Shown: positions 1-10,920 of the stretch, one piece after another
Numbering within the stretch: the stretch's first letter is position 1
Layout of the letters: every line of letters begins with the position of its first letter
Origin: Stratiolaelaps scimitus
Taxonomy: Eukaryota > Arthropoda > Arachnida > Mesostigmata > Laelapidae
Direction of reading: 5' to 3'
Length of the DNA stretch: 64,000 nt
NCBI GenBank assembly: GCA_019614645.1
Contig: JABWDB010000017.1
Location: 1,054,001 to 1,118,000 of the forward strand
Translations under genes and position numbers: made by a program
Notes under the pieces: generated by a model
What the model was told of the DNA's origin: nothing
The model's database searches: none
What the model saw: only the letters and a program-made list of their open reading frames with translations

Positions 1-630
1 TTGGATGCGTAATGGGTCTGATCACCCGTCTCAGCAGTGGAGGTCGGTGGCAATGTTGGCGGTGGCGCATTGCCTCTCGCTGATCTGTGTCGACTGGAGC
101 CCGAAAGGTAGTAGTCGCAGGTGGGTTCTCATTTGTGTACTGAGCGTAGTGAACAACCAGTAGAGAAATCGAGTGGTGATATAGATGATTTAGCCTAAAA
201 AAATTCCTGCGCTCTATGCGAAATGCTCTCTATCCTGATACTCGCATCCATTAGTTGTTAAACTCATCAACAATGCCGCTGTCCATATTCCTAAGGGGGC
301 TACTAAGGCGATCGTTTATTGTACAATGAAAGGACCAACGTGCTACTGGCCCCTCCCGAGAGCTTTCTGTTTTAGCGGGAGGAGGAGCTGGGGTAAGACC
401 GTTTTAGATTAGAAAAACCCATGAACTCAAAACTAGGGTAATTCGTCCTATGGCCCCGATGACAGCAACTGTTCTTCAGTATGGCCCTCGGCAAGGTTAG
501 AGGTCTTACGCTTAGGGTGTTGATGTTTAATATAGTCTCTTTTTTAAGTGGTAGCTATAACTATGTACGCTCCCTCGTCTTTGGAAAATGCTAGTCCGGT
601 AGCAGCGTCGACGGTTGACCGTACACCCCT
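1..630. other. Unrecognised sequence with a short repeat copy at its end
   Basis: No coding frame or known element is recognised. Bases about 593-627 resemble the sequence directly outside the left end of the Tc1-like element at about 2,888-2,922: both contain GACGGTTGAC preceded by CCGGTRGCAGCRTC and followed by GTACAC. This is therefore a dispersed repeat fragment. Here it directly precedes a (TA)n tract. Confidence 0.5.

Positions 631-702
<72 letters not shown>
631..702. repeat. (TA)n microsatellite
   Basis: About 72 bases of nearly pure TA dinucleotide, interrupted once by AGA near 661. It directly follows the repeat fragment that ends at about 627. Confidence 0.95.
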
Positions 703-703
<1 letters not shown>

Positions 704-2750
704 AAAAAAGGTTAGGATAACCGTTGAAAGAGACGAACATATCGAGTTAAATCGGACTGATCCACGTCATAGAAAAAGGTTGCTGTCGGATGCCGCAACG
801 CAAAATATGAGGGGAGATGACCCGGCTCGATATACAATATACGCTTTCATTTCCCGATGAGAAATGCGAGACGACCGACGACAAAGGGTCGGACTCATTC
901 TAATTGTTCGACCAAATCGAAGCTTCGCCGAGGTCAGTGAGGCTCCATTAATCGGGTTCCGCCCAGCCTCGTCTTACCGATAGCTACTATATCCACGTTA
1001 GCAGTTGCCCTAAACGAAAGCGGTGGTCGAATACAGCATATCAAACGGTGGATAAGCTATCGTCGGCAGTACCGTGGACGTTAAATGTGAGCTGTGCATC
1101 AGCCCGAAAAGTTTATTAAGCTATCGCCTCACTGCCATCTCAACCAAATGCGACTGAGTCCACTGTAATATTCGAGTATAGGTTAGTTCGTTGACAGCCA
1201 GGTAATGGCACGTTGACAGACGCTTCGTTGCTAATATAATCTTACGAACGCGCAGGAAGGTGTGGCTTAAATTGGCAAATACATAAATAATAGAAAATCA
1301 GCAAGAACAAAGGAACTCAGACAGGAACAGCAGACCGTATAAATAAATACAACGTCTTGTGGGCAACCACCTTTCTGCAGTATCTTTCTGGGAAAAGAGC
1401 ACAACTGCAAAGGCGATTCTGCGCCGATTTCGAACGTACGGGAATCGCATGGCCGAACGTGACACGCGCAATATAGACGATCGTGAAGCAAATGACACGT
1501 TTCTAGGATGACGAAAAGTGTCGAATATCGATGATAACGATTACGCTATCCTCACCGGAGCAGGCGGGCTTATTTCATTTTATCATCGCCGACTATAACA
1601 GGAAATTTATTGCTCTCCAGAACAGCTTCCATTTCCATACAGTTTGATTCGTTTCAGTTGTACTAAGGCATGCCCCATTCAAAGGGGATACACATCGAAT
1701 ACTATTATTATTATTGTTATTATACAAATGAATGTCGTACAGTACAGTTACTTCTCGCCACGATCTATTATGCATTAGTCTCTGTCGAATTTTTGCATCA
1801 TTCGAAGCATTCAGGAGTTCCTTTCTTCGAGAACGATTTGGGAATTTCGGTACGGTGGTTTGTTCATTTCTTAGGTACCCGAAACTCGGCAGGGCGGCAG
1901 ATGTCCAAGCCTGTGTCTCTCTCGGAAATGCGTGGCCGGAACGGAGGAGAGAGTTGGGGTGGGGGGGTTGTAAATTAAATTCGAGAGGTAATGAAATTTC
2001 AGCTTAAAGGGACGTATTCGGATATCATAAGGACTCCACCTCCAAATTCGTTCGTTCGTGGAAGTACACCAAACTGCAGTTGCTTAGAAAATTTCTTTAC
2101 AAAGGTTCCCTCCACGCATATGCACGGCTGGTTGCATTAGCAGTCGATGTAACAGGTGTAGCGAAGCCTTGAACAGCAAGCGCATGCTGTTCGGATAAAG
2201 CTACCTAACCAAGCACATACTGCCGGGGGGCAATACTTAGCTGGCGGATGTTGGCACAATATTTTTATGACTACTTGTGGGACTTCGCGGATTTCTCTCT
2301 TCACGCTTCGTTGTTTCTTCTGAATTTGGTGTGGCGTCAGTTTTGACGCAGGGTTACTGTACCGAAGATGAAGTTTGTTGAGGTTGCTATTAGGCGAGTT
2401 GGTACAAGTTGTACTTGTTAGCAAATCCTCTTGGATCACATAAGCTATAATACCTGGCGGGCCACCGGCTGAAAATACAAGACATTATTGTAGGTTAGAT
2501 TACTATGTCAATTTTTCGGGCAGACTCTCAGCGAGCATTGCTATACTATTTCAACAGTGGACTAGTACTACTACTACTGTTACTTCTATTAAATGTCTTA
2601 CCTTGGACATCATTGCACTTTTAATCATGATTCGAGTATAACGGACAATAGACAAAAAATAAAGTAATTGTCCACCGGTTACAATCAGCCAAACAGCAAA
2701 GTGTGGTTTTGCGAGTTGGATACAAACACACACACGCACGTACATACAAA
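703..2750. other. Unrecognised intergenic or intronic DNA
   Basis: No homology-bearing frame is seen. The short open frames overlap on both strands and show no conserved motif. A small (ATT)n tract lies at about 1,702-1,722. A short CA-rich tract sits just before the next feature, at 2,725-2,740. Confidence 0.5.
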
Positions 2751-2754
2751 TAAG

Positions 2755-2916
2755 CATCGCCTGATGAAGGCGGAATACAGTACTATTTTCCCTCCAGACA
2801 AAGATGACGGCCTTTCCATTCGGCTAATCAGAGTTAGAGGTGGGGTGTGCCCGTTCGTATCTCGGATCGCCCATTTAGACTCAACACGTGGCCCGGTGGC
2901 AGCATCGACGGTTGAC
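2755..2916. repeat. Repeat sequence flanking the Tc1-like element on its left
   Basis: The segment begins with a 27-base motif (2,755-2,781, containing GAAGGCGGAATACAGT) that recurs with one difference at 3,116-3,142, inside the left inverted repeat of the neighbouring transposon. Its right end shares about 35 bases with 593-627. Two independent internal repeats mark it as mobile-element-derived. It may be an outer part of the Tc1-like element or an older element into which that element inserted; the sequence does not decide which. Confidence 0.5.
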
Positions 2917-3173
2917 AGTACACATAAACTTAACGCTGTCCTATATTTTAACAAATCCTTACAAAGAATACATATTTGAAGCATTTATTCTGTATCAGAT
3001 TAATGTAGGTGTCAAATAACATACACACCACAAAGAACAGCGCATATGACGTCGCATGAGGTCTGCTACAACAAAATGTGTCGTATGTCGGTTGTGCAAA
3101 ATGATAACGCACCCTCATCGCCTGACGAAGGCGGAATACAGTCAGTTATCGAGTGTTCTCGCTGAATTAATTC
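2917..3173. repeat. Left terminal inverted repeat of the Tc1-like element
   Basis: It pairs with 4,123-4,353 in inverted orientation. It holds a 27-base insertion (about 3,117-3,143) flanked by TCA on both sides. The insert matches a motif outside the element at 2,755-2,781. Confidence 0.85.
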
Positions 3174-3190
3174 TCGTTTTCTTGTGCTAA

Positions 3191-4087
3191 TCAGTACCAT
3201 GTGGGCCCGCGCTTGCTAATTATAACGTCAAAGACTCGGTTTGGCACACTATCAACGATATTTAGCAGGATCTGGTCTCTGACACCTCCCCAGGCATCCA
3301 ACAACGCCTCTTTTAGTGTTTCCACGGATGTATACTATCGATTCGACGCGTAGACGGGTCGGACAAGAATGCCCCAGAGGTTCTCCATCGGTCGGTTGTT
3401 GGTCAACATCTGCTGATAGTCCTCACTATTCATTCGAGATGAGATGAAAGCGAGTGGGAGACTACTAAGAGAGATGAAAGCTCCCCAGATCATAACCGAA
3501 GTTGCGCGTTGAGAAGTACCGCGGTTCTTTACGTACGTCATCCCAATAACCGTTAAATCCATCTGGGTCGTCCAAATTGAACTTCTTTTCGTCACTGAAG
3601 ATGATCTGAAACAACACAGTACCTTTTAGTTAGATGTACACCCACAAGATACTCTTTAAAAAACGTTGGCCCAATACTCACCAATTTCCAGTCTCTGGCC
3701 ATATTGTTGCGTAAGAGGTTTAGTCGGGCAGTTGTTGAAGACGCGGTCTTGTTTTTATTTGCGCCCGTATGATATGTGGATAACGCTTAATTGTGCTTAA
3801 ACCTGTTGATCTATTAACCTGAAGGTGTAACTCTTGCCTGATTGCTGCACAACTTATGGTCGAATTCAAGGCCAATCGACAGATGTGCATAGCAGTTCGC
3901 TGGCTATCGTTCGTGAACGTTCTTTAGACTTATTAACACCATACGTCGATGGACTGCGTAAATAATTTTGTACTACGCGACGACTTCTGCCAATTTCTCT
4001 GGCAATTGCAGCCAGGGTCTTTCCTGCTCGGTGTAAAACACTAATTACTGCTTTGTCTGTGTCAGTAAGGCTCGAAGCGTGTCCCAT
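3191..4087 (-). pseudogene. Tc1-like transposase pseudogene with a preserved intron
   Basis: The product would be a DDE-type transposase that binds the inverted repeats and cuts and pastes the element in the nucleus. The start ATG is at 4,087. The first 40 residues form the helix-turn-helix typical of the family (LTDTDKAVISVL, then IAREIGRSRRVVQNYL). A frameshift near 3,900 leads into a second DNA-binding part, and another lies near 3,760. A GTGAGT...TTTCAG intron (3,606-3,681) then separates W-K-L from I-I-F-S-D-E, the first catalytic aspartate block. A further frameshift leads into a VMIWGAF motif. A deletion between SEDYQQML and PMENLWGIL removes the region that should hold the second and third acidic residues. 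One in-frame TAG near 3,335 interrupts a well-preserved C-terminus ending at a TGA at 3,191-3,193. Family call is confident; it is non-functional. Confidence 0.85.
3606..3681 (-). other. 76-nt intron inside the Tc1-like transposase
   Basis: On the minus strand the donor reads GTGAGT directly after TGG AAA TTG, and the acceptor reads TTGTTTCAG directly before ATC ATC TTC AGT GAC GAA. Removing the 76 bases joins the reading frame in phase 0 across a conserved transposase block. The segment itself contains in-frame stops. Some Tc1-family transposases are known to contain a short intron (C. elegans Tc1); whether this position is shared cannot be judged here. Confidence 0.8.
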
Positions 4088-4122
4088 GACTACAGTACAG
4101 CTTGAATGCTCAACACAAACTG

Positions 4123-4353
4123 GATTAATTCAGCGAGAACACTCGATAACTGAGGGTGCGTTATCATTTTGCACAACCGAAAGCTGACACATTTTATTGT
4201 AGCAGGCTGCATGCGACGTCATATGCGCTGTACTTTGTGATGTGTATGTTATTTGACACATACATTAATCTGATACAGAATAAATGCCTCAAATGTGTAT
4301 TCTTTGTGCCGATTTGTTGAAATATAGGGGAGCGTTAAGTTTACGCACACCAC
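4123..4353. repeat. Right terminal inverted repeat of the Tc1-like element
   Basis: Inverted copy of the left arm, without the 27-base insertion. It ends a few bases before a (TA)n tract at 4,354-4,380. Confidence 0.85.
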
Positions 4354-4380
4354 TTTATATATATATATATATATATATAT
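4354..4380. repeat. (TA)n microsatellite at the transposon edge
   Basis: About 27 bases of TA directly outside the right inverted repeat. It is a plausible TA-rich target for the insertion. Confidence 0.9.
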
Positions 4381-7080
4381 GGGCTAGTCTGGGTGTCGTC
4401 TCATTCACTTTCCCAAATTGTGTTTCTGCCCTGAAATCTAGAGCTTCTTTTAGATCTACGTTATTTATTAAAAAAACGCGCCCCACTCTCGATGACAATA
4501 CGTTCTACAATTTCGCCCCCGTCTCCGTACAGGATACTGCATAACTAGTCTTCCCTTCTTGGTCTTGTGCTCGCATCGTGTTCGAAGCGAGTCCGCGAGA
4601 AGATACTGTTGTTTTCGAACAGATGTATACAATAGCACTTGCAGCCATAGTTCGTTCTGCTTTCATTATACAGAAGCAGATAGCCTTTTGCTCCGCAGAT
4701 CTGTCCTACATTCGCTGTCTGCCATTTTCCATTCATTTTCTTCTTAATATATTGGTTCAGCTTATTTATACGAGAAGTTGTTGTGCTGGCTTTCTATGTA
4801 AATACACCACAACTAACTCTCTGCCCTTTTGAACTGTTAAGCCTCGCTTCGAAGCTAAGTTCCGCTTGTGATGCTCCGCGCGCTTTCGACAAGTTCGCAC
4901 TCAGAGCCTCCCTCGTCTCTAAGAACTACGCAGGGCATACATCTGTATTCGACGTGCATTGGACTGCATCGTCGTGCCACTTCGCCCTGTATATCGTTTC
5001 TAATTTATAAGGGCCATTTGTATTCAGGGTGACAGCCGCACCAATGTATGTCACCGCTCCCGGATCTCCACCTGCAAATATGGGTTAGGGTCCTCCTTGT
5101 AGTCTACGAGCTTGCCTTGTATTTCAAATTTCGACCTGGTTACTTATACCCCTTAAAATATTACAGTCTGGCATTTAATTCGAGTCAAAGGAATGACCTG
5201 ACCTTACCTTTTCTTTTACCTTTCCACGCATACATATAGCGTACGTTAAAATTAATCGGGATCGCTTCCTCGCCTTCGGAACCATATTATCTACGTACGT
5301 AACTTGATATCAAATGTATATTGGGTCTGAATTGCCTTTCTCGCTATGTGCGTAATGATGCGTAATCTTGAATTTCCCCTTGCCACCGTTTCTATTTGTT
5401 CCGAAACAGTGCTATCGCAAACGGGCATACTTGTCCCCGGCAATTGATTAGTTCGATTCTTTATACTTCATTCTTCGTAACGAGAGTGTAACCTCCACCA
5501 TAGATGCTTGTGTAAATATCGAGCTCAAACTCGCTCCGTCTGTATTCGTTCGGCTTCTCGCAGCTTCTCGTGACCTACGCACGATTTATTTACGTGATTT
5601 CTCATACACACGCCTAACACCTGAACGTGATCATAAGTTACCGAAGTGACGGTAACGAGGTTCCGAAAACAAGGTAGAAAGTCCGGTTGGTCAGTTTTGT
5701 GAACGCTCACTAAGTTACAATTGCAAGCGTGTAACTCTGAATAGTAACGCCGGTTCACCCATCGGTTGCCTCAAGCGTTGCTATCCTAATATTACCGCTT
5801 ACGAAGCAATGCACAAGCAATGCCGTAGACGGTATATATTGGCTGAGACGTTGCTTCGAAGGTTATCGAAGTTTTTCCGATGTACAAAACAGCCCCGAAC
5901 GACCTAATATCATCGCCATGCATGCTATTCTATCTCGCGCTGTCCTGTATTCCGGCAGATCGGAAACTTCTTTGTAGGCTATTAGTATCCAGCGTACCGT
6001 GCACGCCGTGAGAGTTTGCAGAAGATGCGTTTCCCTGTGCAACGCTGAGAGCAGATACGACTCCGAGACAGTTTAAAGGAAAAGCCTCTACCAAATTTGG
6101 GAAAATTGCTACTGCGAATCTCACGGACAAAAACCTGTCCGTGCCCCGGAACGAACGCTGGGAATAGGCCGCACCCGGTGCGATAACCGGTTGGATCGGA
6201 TTTCCCTGCTTTGTGAACGCATTAGAGCGAAAAATAAGCGACAAATTGCAATTGTGGCAAAAACACTGTTGTAATCGAGGAATGAAAGTAATCTAATTGA
6301 AGTCTCCGGACAGAGGAGCGACACAACCTTTTGCGCAGACGCAAGCTGATATTACGGAAGTGCAATCGTGTTGTACACATGGCTGTTCGTTTGAGCTATA
6401 TAGCAGCGGCTCCAAACATGGCTATTTACCAACTGGCTTAGAGCGACGTATTGGAATAGAATAAAAAATCCCTGCGGGTGGTTTGCCGGGTATCAAAGGT
6501 AGGTCACAGTGATTCAAAATCACCCTCGGCATATCGCCCGGGCAGACATTATTTATTGCGAGAGAAACTATAACGGCTACAGTGAAACACTTATAATTCG
6601 GTAACGAGCTTGTTCTTATTAACAGCTGTAAAGCAGTATCGTCGTTTCACGTTACAGACAGTATCCACCTGTCGTGAGAGCGGCAGTTCATGTGAAATCT
6701 GTAATATTTTGCAACTTTTGGATAAATTTGCATTTTGCTACGAAAAAGAGCAATGAGTATGTGCAGCAAACGTTTACAACAGCTCACATCAACGAGCTCT
6801 ATACACCTAGAACATCTATGGCTTCGATGAACCAGAAGGGCGCTTGTCAAACCTAATCCTCGGATTGGCAAATCCAGCGTCATCTGAGTCCTCGAACAAT
6901 TGATAAGGATCAACATGCACTTGAAGCGATCACGCGTTTTTCTCTCAGGATTTTTTACTTTTCGAGTCTTATAAAGCGCCCGGTATGCTCAAAGTCAACC
7001 GAGTCTACGGTTACGCAAGGCCTTTGTGTACGTGAATCAATCAGATATCGCGATACCCTCTTGGTGTCGTCCAAACACGA
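4381..7080. other. Unrecognised sequence, no gene seen
   Basis: Mixed-composition DNA. Open frames are short, overlap on both strands and carry no conserved motif. No RNA gene or repeat is recognised. Confidence 0.5.
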
Positions 7081-7990
7081 AATATATCGTAGCCGTTGCG
7101 GATCCCTGCTACCGTTGTTGAACGGTCACGTAATTCCTGCGGCGCCGAGAAGGTGACCGAACGATTTAGCGTAACGAGTTCCGAAGCGAAACGTATTAGA
7201 AGAAACTCGCAGCGCACGCGACGTCAGACACCTGCCGCCCATGACGACTTTTTTTTCGATGCTACTGCTGCCCTCATGAAGGTCTAGTGTTAGGCCGAGG
7301 TTCCCGCGGTGGAGGCGAGACTTCAGTGCATAGAGTGGATAGAGCCCCTAAGAAGAGGGCGCCTGAGGGGGTTAAAGCACTCTGGCTTCATACCGGCTAG
7401 TATCGTGACCACTCCCTCGAATTCGGCACTCGACATATAGCATGTACGGATGGAGCATGGGATGGGGCCCAACCGTTGCCAGATAGCCCACCCCCACCCC
7501 CGCCCAACCGAAAGAGGCCGGCCCGACCAGTCTCATCTTCAAGCTTCTGCAGACAAGGCCATGAGTGTCATCCGAGAGGGCTTCACGTCGTGCGTGACGT
7601 ATCCTAATAGCTTCGCCGCCTACCTCCGCTTGACTGACGGAGCTCGAGTGTAAGAGAATGCGAGCGCCCAATGGAGAGAGAGAGAGGAAGAAACAGGGAG
7701 AGAAGGCTGAAATAGCAGCAGTGCTCCCGGCGGTGGTCGTGTTTCCTGCCAAAGCGGGTCTAGAGGCAGCAGCGGAGGGAATTTATGAGCTCGACACGAA
7801 CGTGACACTTTGACCATTCCGAAATCTGTCCATTTCTCTCTCTCTCTCACTCGCTCTCGGCAGGTCTCGCTGTAGGCAGATCTGCAGGGACACAGCGCCA
7901 GGTCCAAGTCGCGGCCAATCCACGACTCGACTGTTATCTCGGTTCGGTCCCTGTTCAGGCGGTCGAGTCCAGTGTAGAACAAAAAGGCTT
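7081..7990. other. CpG-rich block with (GA)n/(CT)n tracts
   Basis: CpG density rises sharply compared with the flanks. GA tracts (7,673-7,690) and CT tracts (7,835-7,849) lie about 150 bases apart in opposite sense. The overlapping open frames here (for example 7,372-7,752 minus) are long because stop codons are rare in GC-rich DNA; none shows a family motif. A promoter or 5' exon is possible but unproven. Confidence 0.35.
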
Positions 7991-9300
7991 GTCTACTGGA
8001 ACTGTTCGTAGACGTAGACCAGCACAGTCGTCTCCCTTATGCTCAATCCAATTTACCTACTATTCTACCTGGACTTCCCTACCCGATGCACTATTATATA
8101 TGTTCCTACGTATGAATGAGTTGTTCACCGTTTGGGCGGTGTCTCTTCATAAACACCGTTGACGTGCATAAACAGACACGCAAACATAGGATCCATGCCA
8201 TGTGTACTTTAAACAACATTATTATTATATCATTCATCATATGCCCAATGACACCCGTAGAAGCACGACTCACACACACACACATACACAAGCAGGTGTT
8301 TAGGAAACACTTATAATGGTGCCGTTGACTTGCATCATGAGAATGCACAGTTCCTGTGGGCGGTATCAGATCAGGTGTTTGTCAACTAGAGTAAGAAATA
8401 AAAGCGCAGCCTATTATGACTGTACTATATAACGACTTTGTAGTTCAGTTGCAATATTTTGCACTATCACTTTGTTGAGAAATGACCGACTCAATATACA
8501 TAGACGTGATCGGCCTGTCTAGTAATAAGTAAACTATTTGAAATGCCAGGTTGATCAAATTATTAAACATTTAAATTTGCAATTAGTAACACCGTCGCAT
8601 GGACTTGAAGCTTTCTGCTGGCACTGTGGCAACGCTTGTTGTGAGCTACATCTCTTTTTATTGTTTCACAGCGGGGGGGAGGGGGGGGGGTTACACTTAT
8701 GTAAATGCAATACATTGTAATTACATCGAGCGAGTTTCCATTCGCTGCGTGCTCATTTCCAAAGCAAGATAGTATCCGGCGGAAATATCGGTTTTTAGGT
8801 CGAACACTCGATTAGTAGATAGATCGCAGCAGACAACAGCAGCAGGCAGACATCGCTTTAGACAAATTCACATTTTTTGGTATGACTGATCTGATCTACA
8901 CGAGGAGAGGAGATTTGATATCACGTTCCTGGGAAGCCTTCTTGCAGACAGGCTTAGGCTCGTTGTCTATAGCCATTTCTGTTACGTTTGACCAGCATCC
9001 GCTATTTATAACCATTTCTGTGACGTTGTGAGCGATATGCACCACATTTACTATTCACGACACTGATCATAATATATGGCATCACTCAGTCGACACTCGG
9101 ACGACTGCTGCATACGGCAACAGCAGAATACACGTTCAGCATCATGGAGATCACTTGCAAGGTGTCAACGAATGGCCAAAGAGAAACTTGTGTCGATTCG
9201 ATTGGCCGGGTCGTAAGCATCATACCAATACACGAACGAAAGACAACAGCTCAAGCCTCCGACACTGAGTGTACACTCTCCGACCAGCGGAGGCGTGAGA
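7991..9300. other. AT-richer spacer with a CA repeat, G-run and a 21-bp direct repeat
   Basis: (CA)n at 8,270-8,290 and an interrupted G-run at 8,672-8,690. A direct repeat sits at 8,968-8,989 and 9,008-9,028: TATARCCATTTCTG followed by a KTACGTT/GACGTT variant, spaced 40 bases. No gene is recognised. Confidence 0.55.
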
Positions 9301-10130
9301 ACGCCGCCTCCACGACGAATAGATGAACATGGCCGGCTGTGGCAGACCCCGTTGACTGCAGACACCTTCTACACACACCTTTCTCCCTCCCTCTCTCTCT
9401 CTCTCTCTCTCTGCTTTCCCGCGCTGTTCGCTCTATACCGTCGTAGTCTCTCTCTCTCTCTCTCTCGCAGTGTGTCAGGGACCGCTAAAGGCAGCGCTGG
9501 TGACGCCGAGGTAGAAGTTATATCTTGCCACAGCGAGAGAGAGAGAGAGAGTGTGTCGCGGGAAACTTTAGCTGGCTGAGACTTTTCCTTTCGGCCGTCC
9601 TTCCGCCAGGAGCACCGCTAAGGAGCAGAAGAGCATTATGACACGAGCAAAATGAGTCGCCGGTGCCGCCACCCTACGACGTCTCTGGTCGGTCGGTCGG
9701 CCGGACTGCGTCGTTTGTCGACTTCCGGACGGACAGGGAGGCAGGCTAGTAGTTTAGCCCTAGTTCATCTTATGCATATGCACGCCCATCGCTCACTCGC
9801 AGGGGTAAGCCGGCGATGAGACCGAAACCGCCCTCGCACCGCGCGGCGAACCCACCATGGGCCTGCTACGCTACCCTTCATCTCGAAACTCCTTTGCACC
9901 CCCTACCGCACCCATGAAGTACCACCCTGAACGAACTCTGCCCGTTCACTGCTGCTGCTGCTTGTTGATGGTTGGTGGTACCGCTGCTGCTACTGCTGCT
10001 GCTGCTGCAGGCTTCGGAGTAGTAGTCCCAGAAGCGGCCGTTGATCTAGGCAATTGCGCTGTCAAAAGCACCAGCGGCAACAGCAACACAAGGGCACACG
10101 AATTGGACGGCGACCCAAACGGTTAAGGGA
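9300..10130. other. CpG-rich block with paired (CT)n and (GA)n tracts and a CTG run
   Basis: (CT)n lies at 9,391-9,412 and 9,447-9,466 and (GA)n at 9,533-9,551; the CT and GA tracts could pair with each other. The second CT tract ends in CGCAG at 9,470 and so looks like a pyrimidine-rich 3' splice site, but simple repeats mimic this easily. A CTG-rich tract lies at 9,951-10,011. The open frame at 9,857-10,126 has the low-complexity content expected of such repeats and no recognised domain. Confidence 0.35.
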
Positions 10131-10920
10131 AGCTGGTTCGGTGCAAGCGAGCGAAGGTTTGTCAGGAAGTGTTATCACGTTAGCGATATTATCCCAAAGG
10201 CTAACCACGAAGCACACGCGTATGTGTACTTATTGGAACAGGTTGGCCGTCGGCCCCGATCACTGGAATGGTGTCCGGGTAATTCGCCCGATCGCGCTCA
10301 GGCTCATGGAAGGTAGACGGATGATTGGCGGTGATTTCTGATATGATTTGTGGGAAAATGTGTGATAGAGAGCATAAAAGGTAACGTGCTAATAAGGTAT
10401 TAGTGCGCATCGCTACGTTCGTGATTACCGTAAACGCAAATATGAACGTATGATCGAGTACATTACGTTCTTGGTTATTTAGCTCCAAAAAAGTCCCAGC
10501 GAGTTTTTGTCTAATCATTAGTTGTCATCGGCGACGGCCGTGTCCAGAATCACAGCCACCAGGCACGCGAGACCGATGAACTGCTTTTTAACTGCGATGA
10601 ATGGAGTTCATCACGTGAAGAAAGCAATTGAAAAGAGCCAACCATCTCTAACAATAGGTAAACACACTAACAACGTCTAGCTGAAATAAAACCGTAGCCT
10701 GCGATACGCATATATCCGGAGCTTCGCTAATCCACATTAATTGTGACAGCGCCCAACCTTTCACTGCAAAACAGAGTAGAGTGCCCTCGTACGTCAATAC
10801 ACAGTCACACAACGATACACCCACCCGCGAGCACCGTCTCACACATTAGCCCCTTCTCGCGAAGAACGTCCTCGAAATCGAATTAAACTATTTAAGAGTA
10901 ACTATATATTTATTCCTCCT
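10131..10920. other. Unrecognised spacer
   Basis: Moderate GC. No conserved frame, RNA gene or repeat is seen. Confidence 0.45.

Larger units (their letters stand above)
2917..4353 (-). mobile_element. Tc1-like DNA transposon with long terminal inverted repeats (degraded)
   Basis: The ends are inverted copies of each other. The left arm, about 2,917-3,173, matches the reverse complement of about 4,123-4,353 over some 230 bases. Landmarks such as TAAACTTAACGCT and GTTGTGCAAAATGATAACGC are present in both arms. The left arm carries an extra 27-base segment after CGCACCCTC that the right arm lacks. Between the arms lies a minus-strand transposase pseudogene. The right end abuts a (TA)n tract, consistent with the known TA target preference of the Tc1/mariner superfamily; a clean TA duplication is not visible on the left. 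Outer nucleotides of the two arms differ mostly by transitions, suggesting an old insertion. The element cannot be autonomous. Confidence 0.85.

Noticed and set aside
2685..2984. 99-codon minus-strand frame starting in the left inverted repeat
   Set aside because: Its start lies in the transposon arm, and a similar peptide start appears at the other arm (4,284); it is repeat sequence, not a gene.
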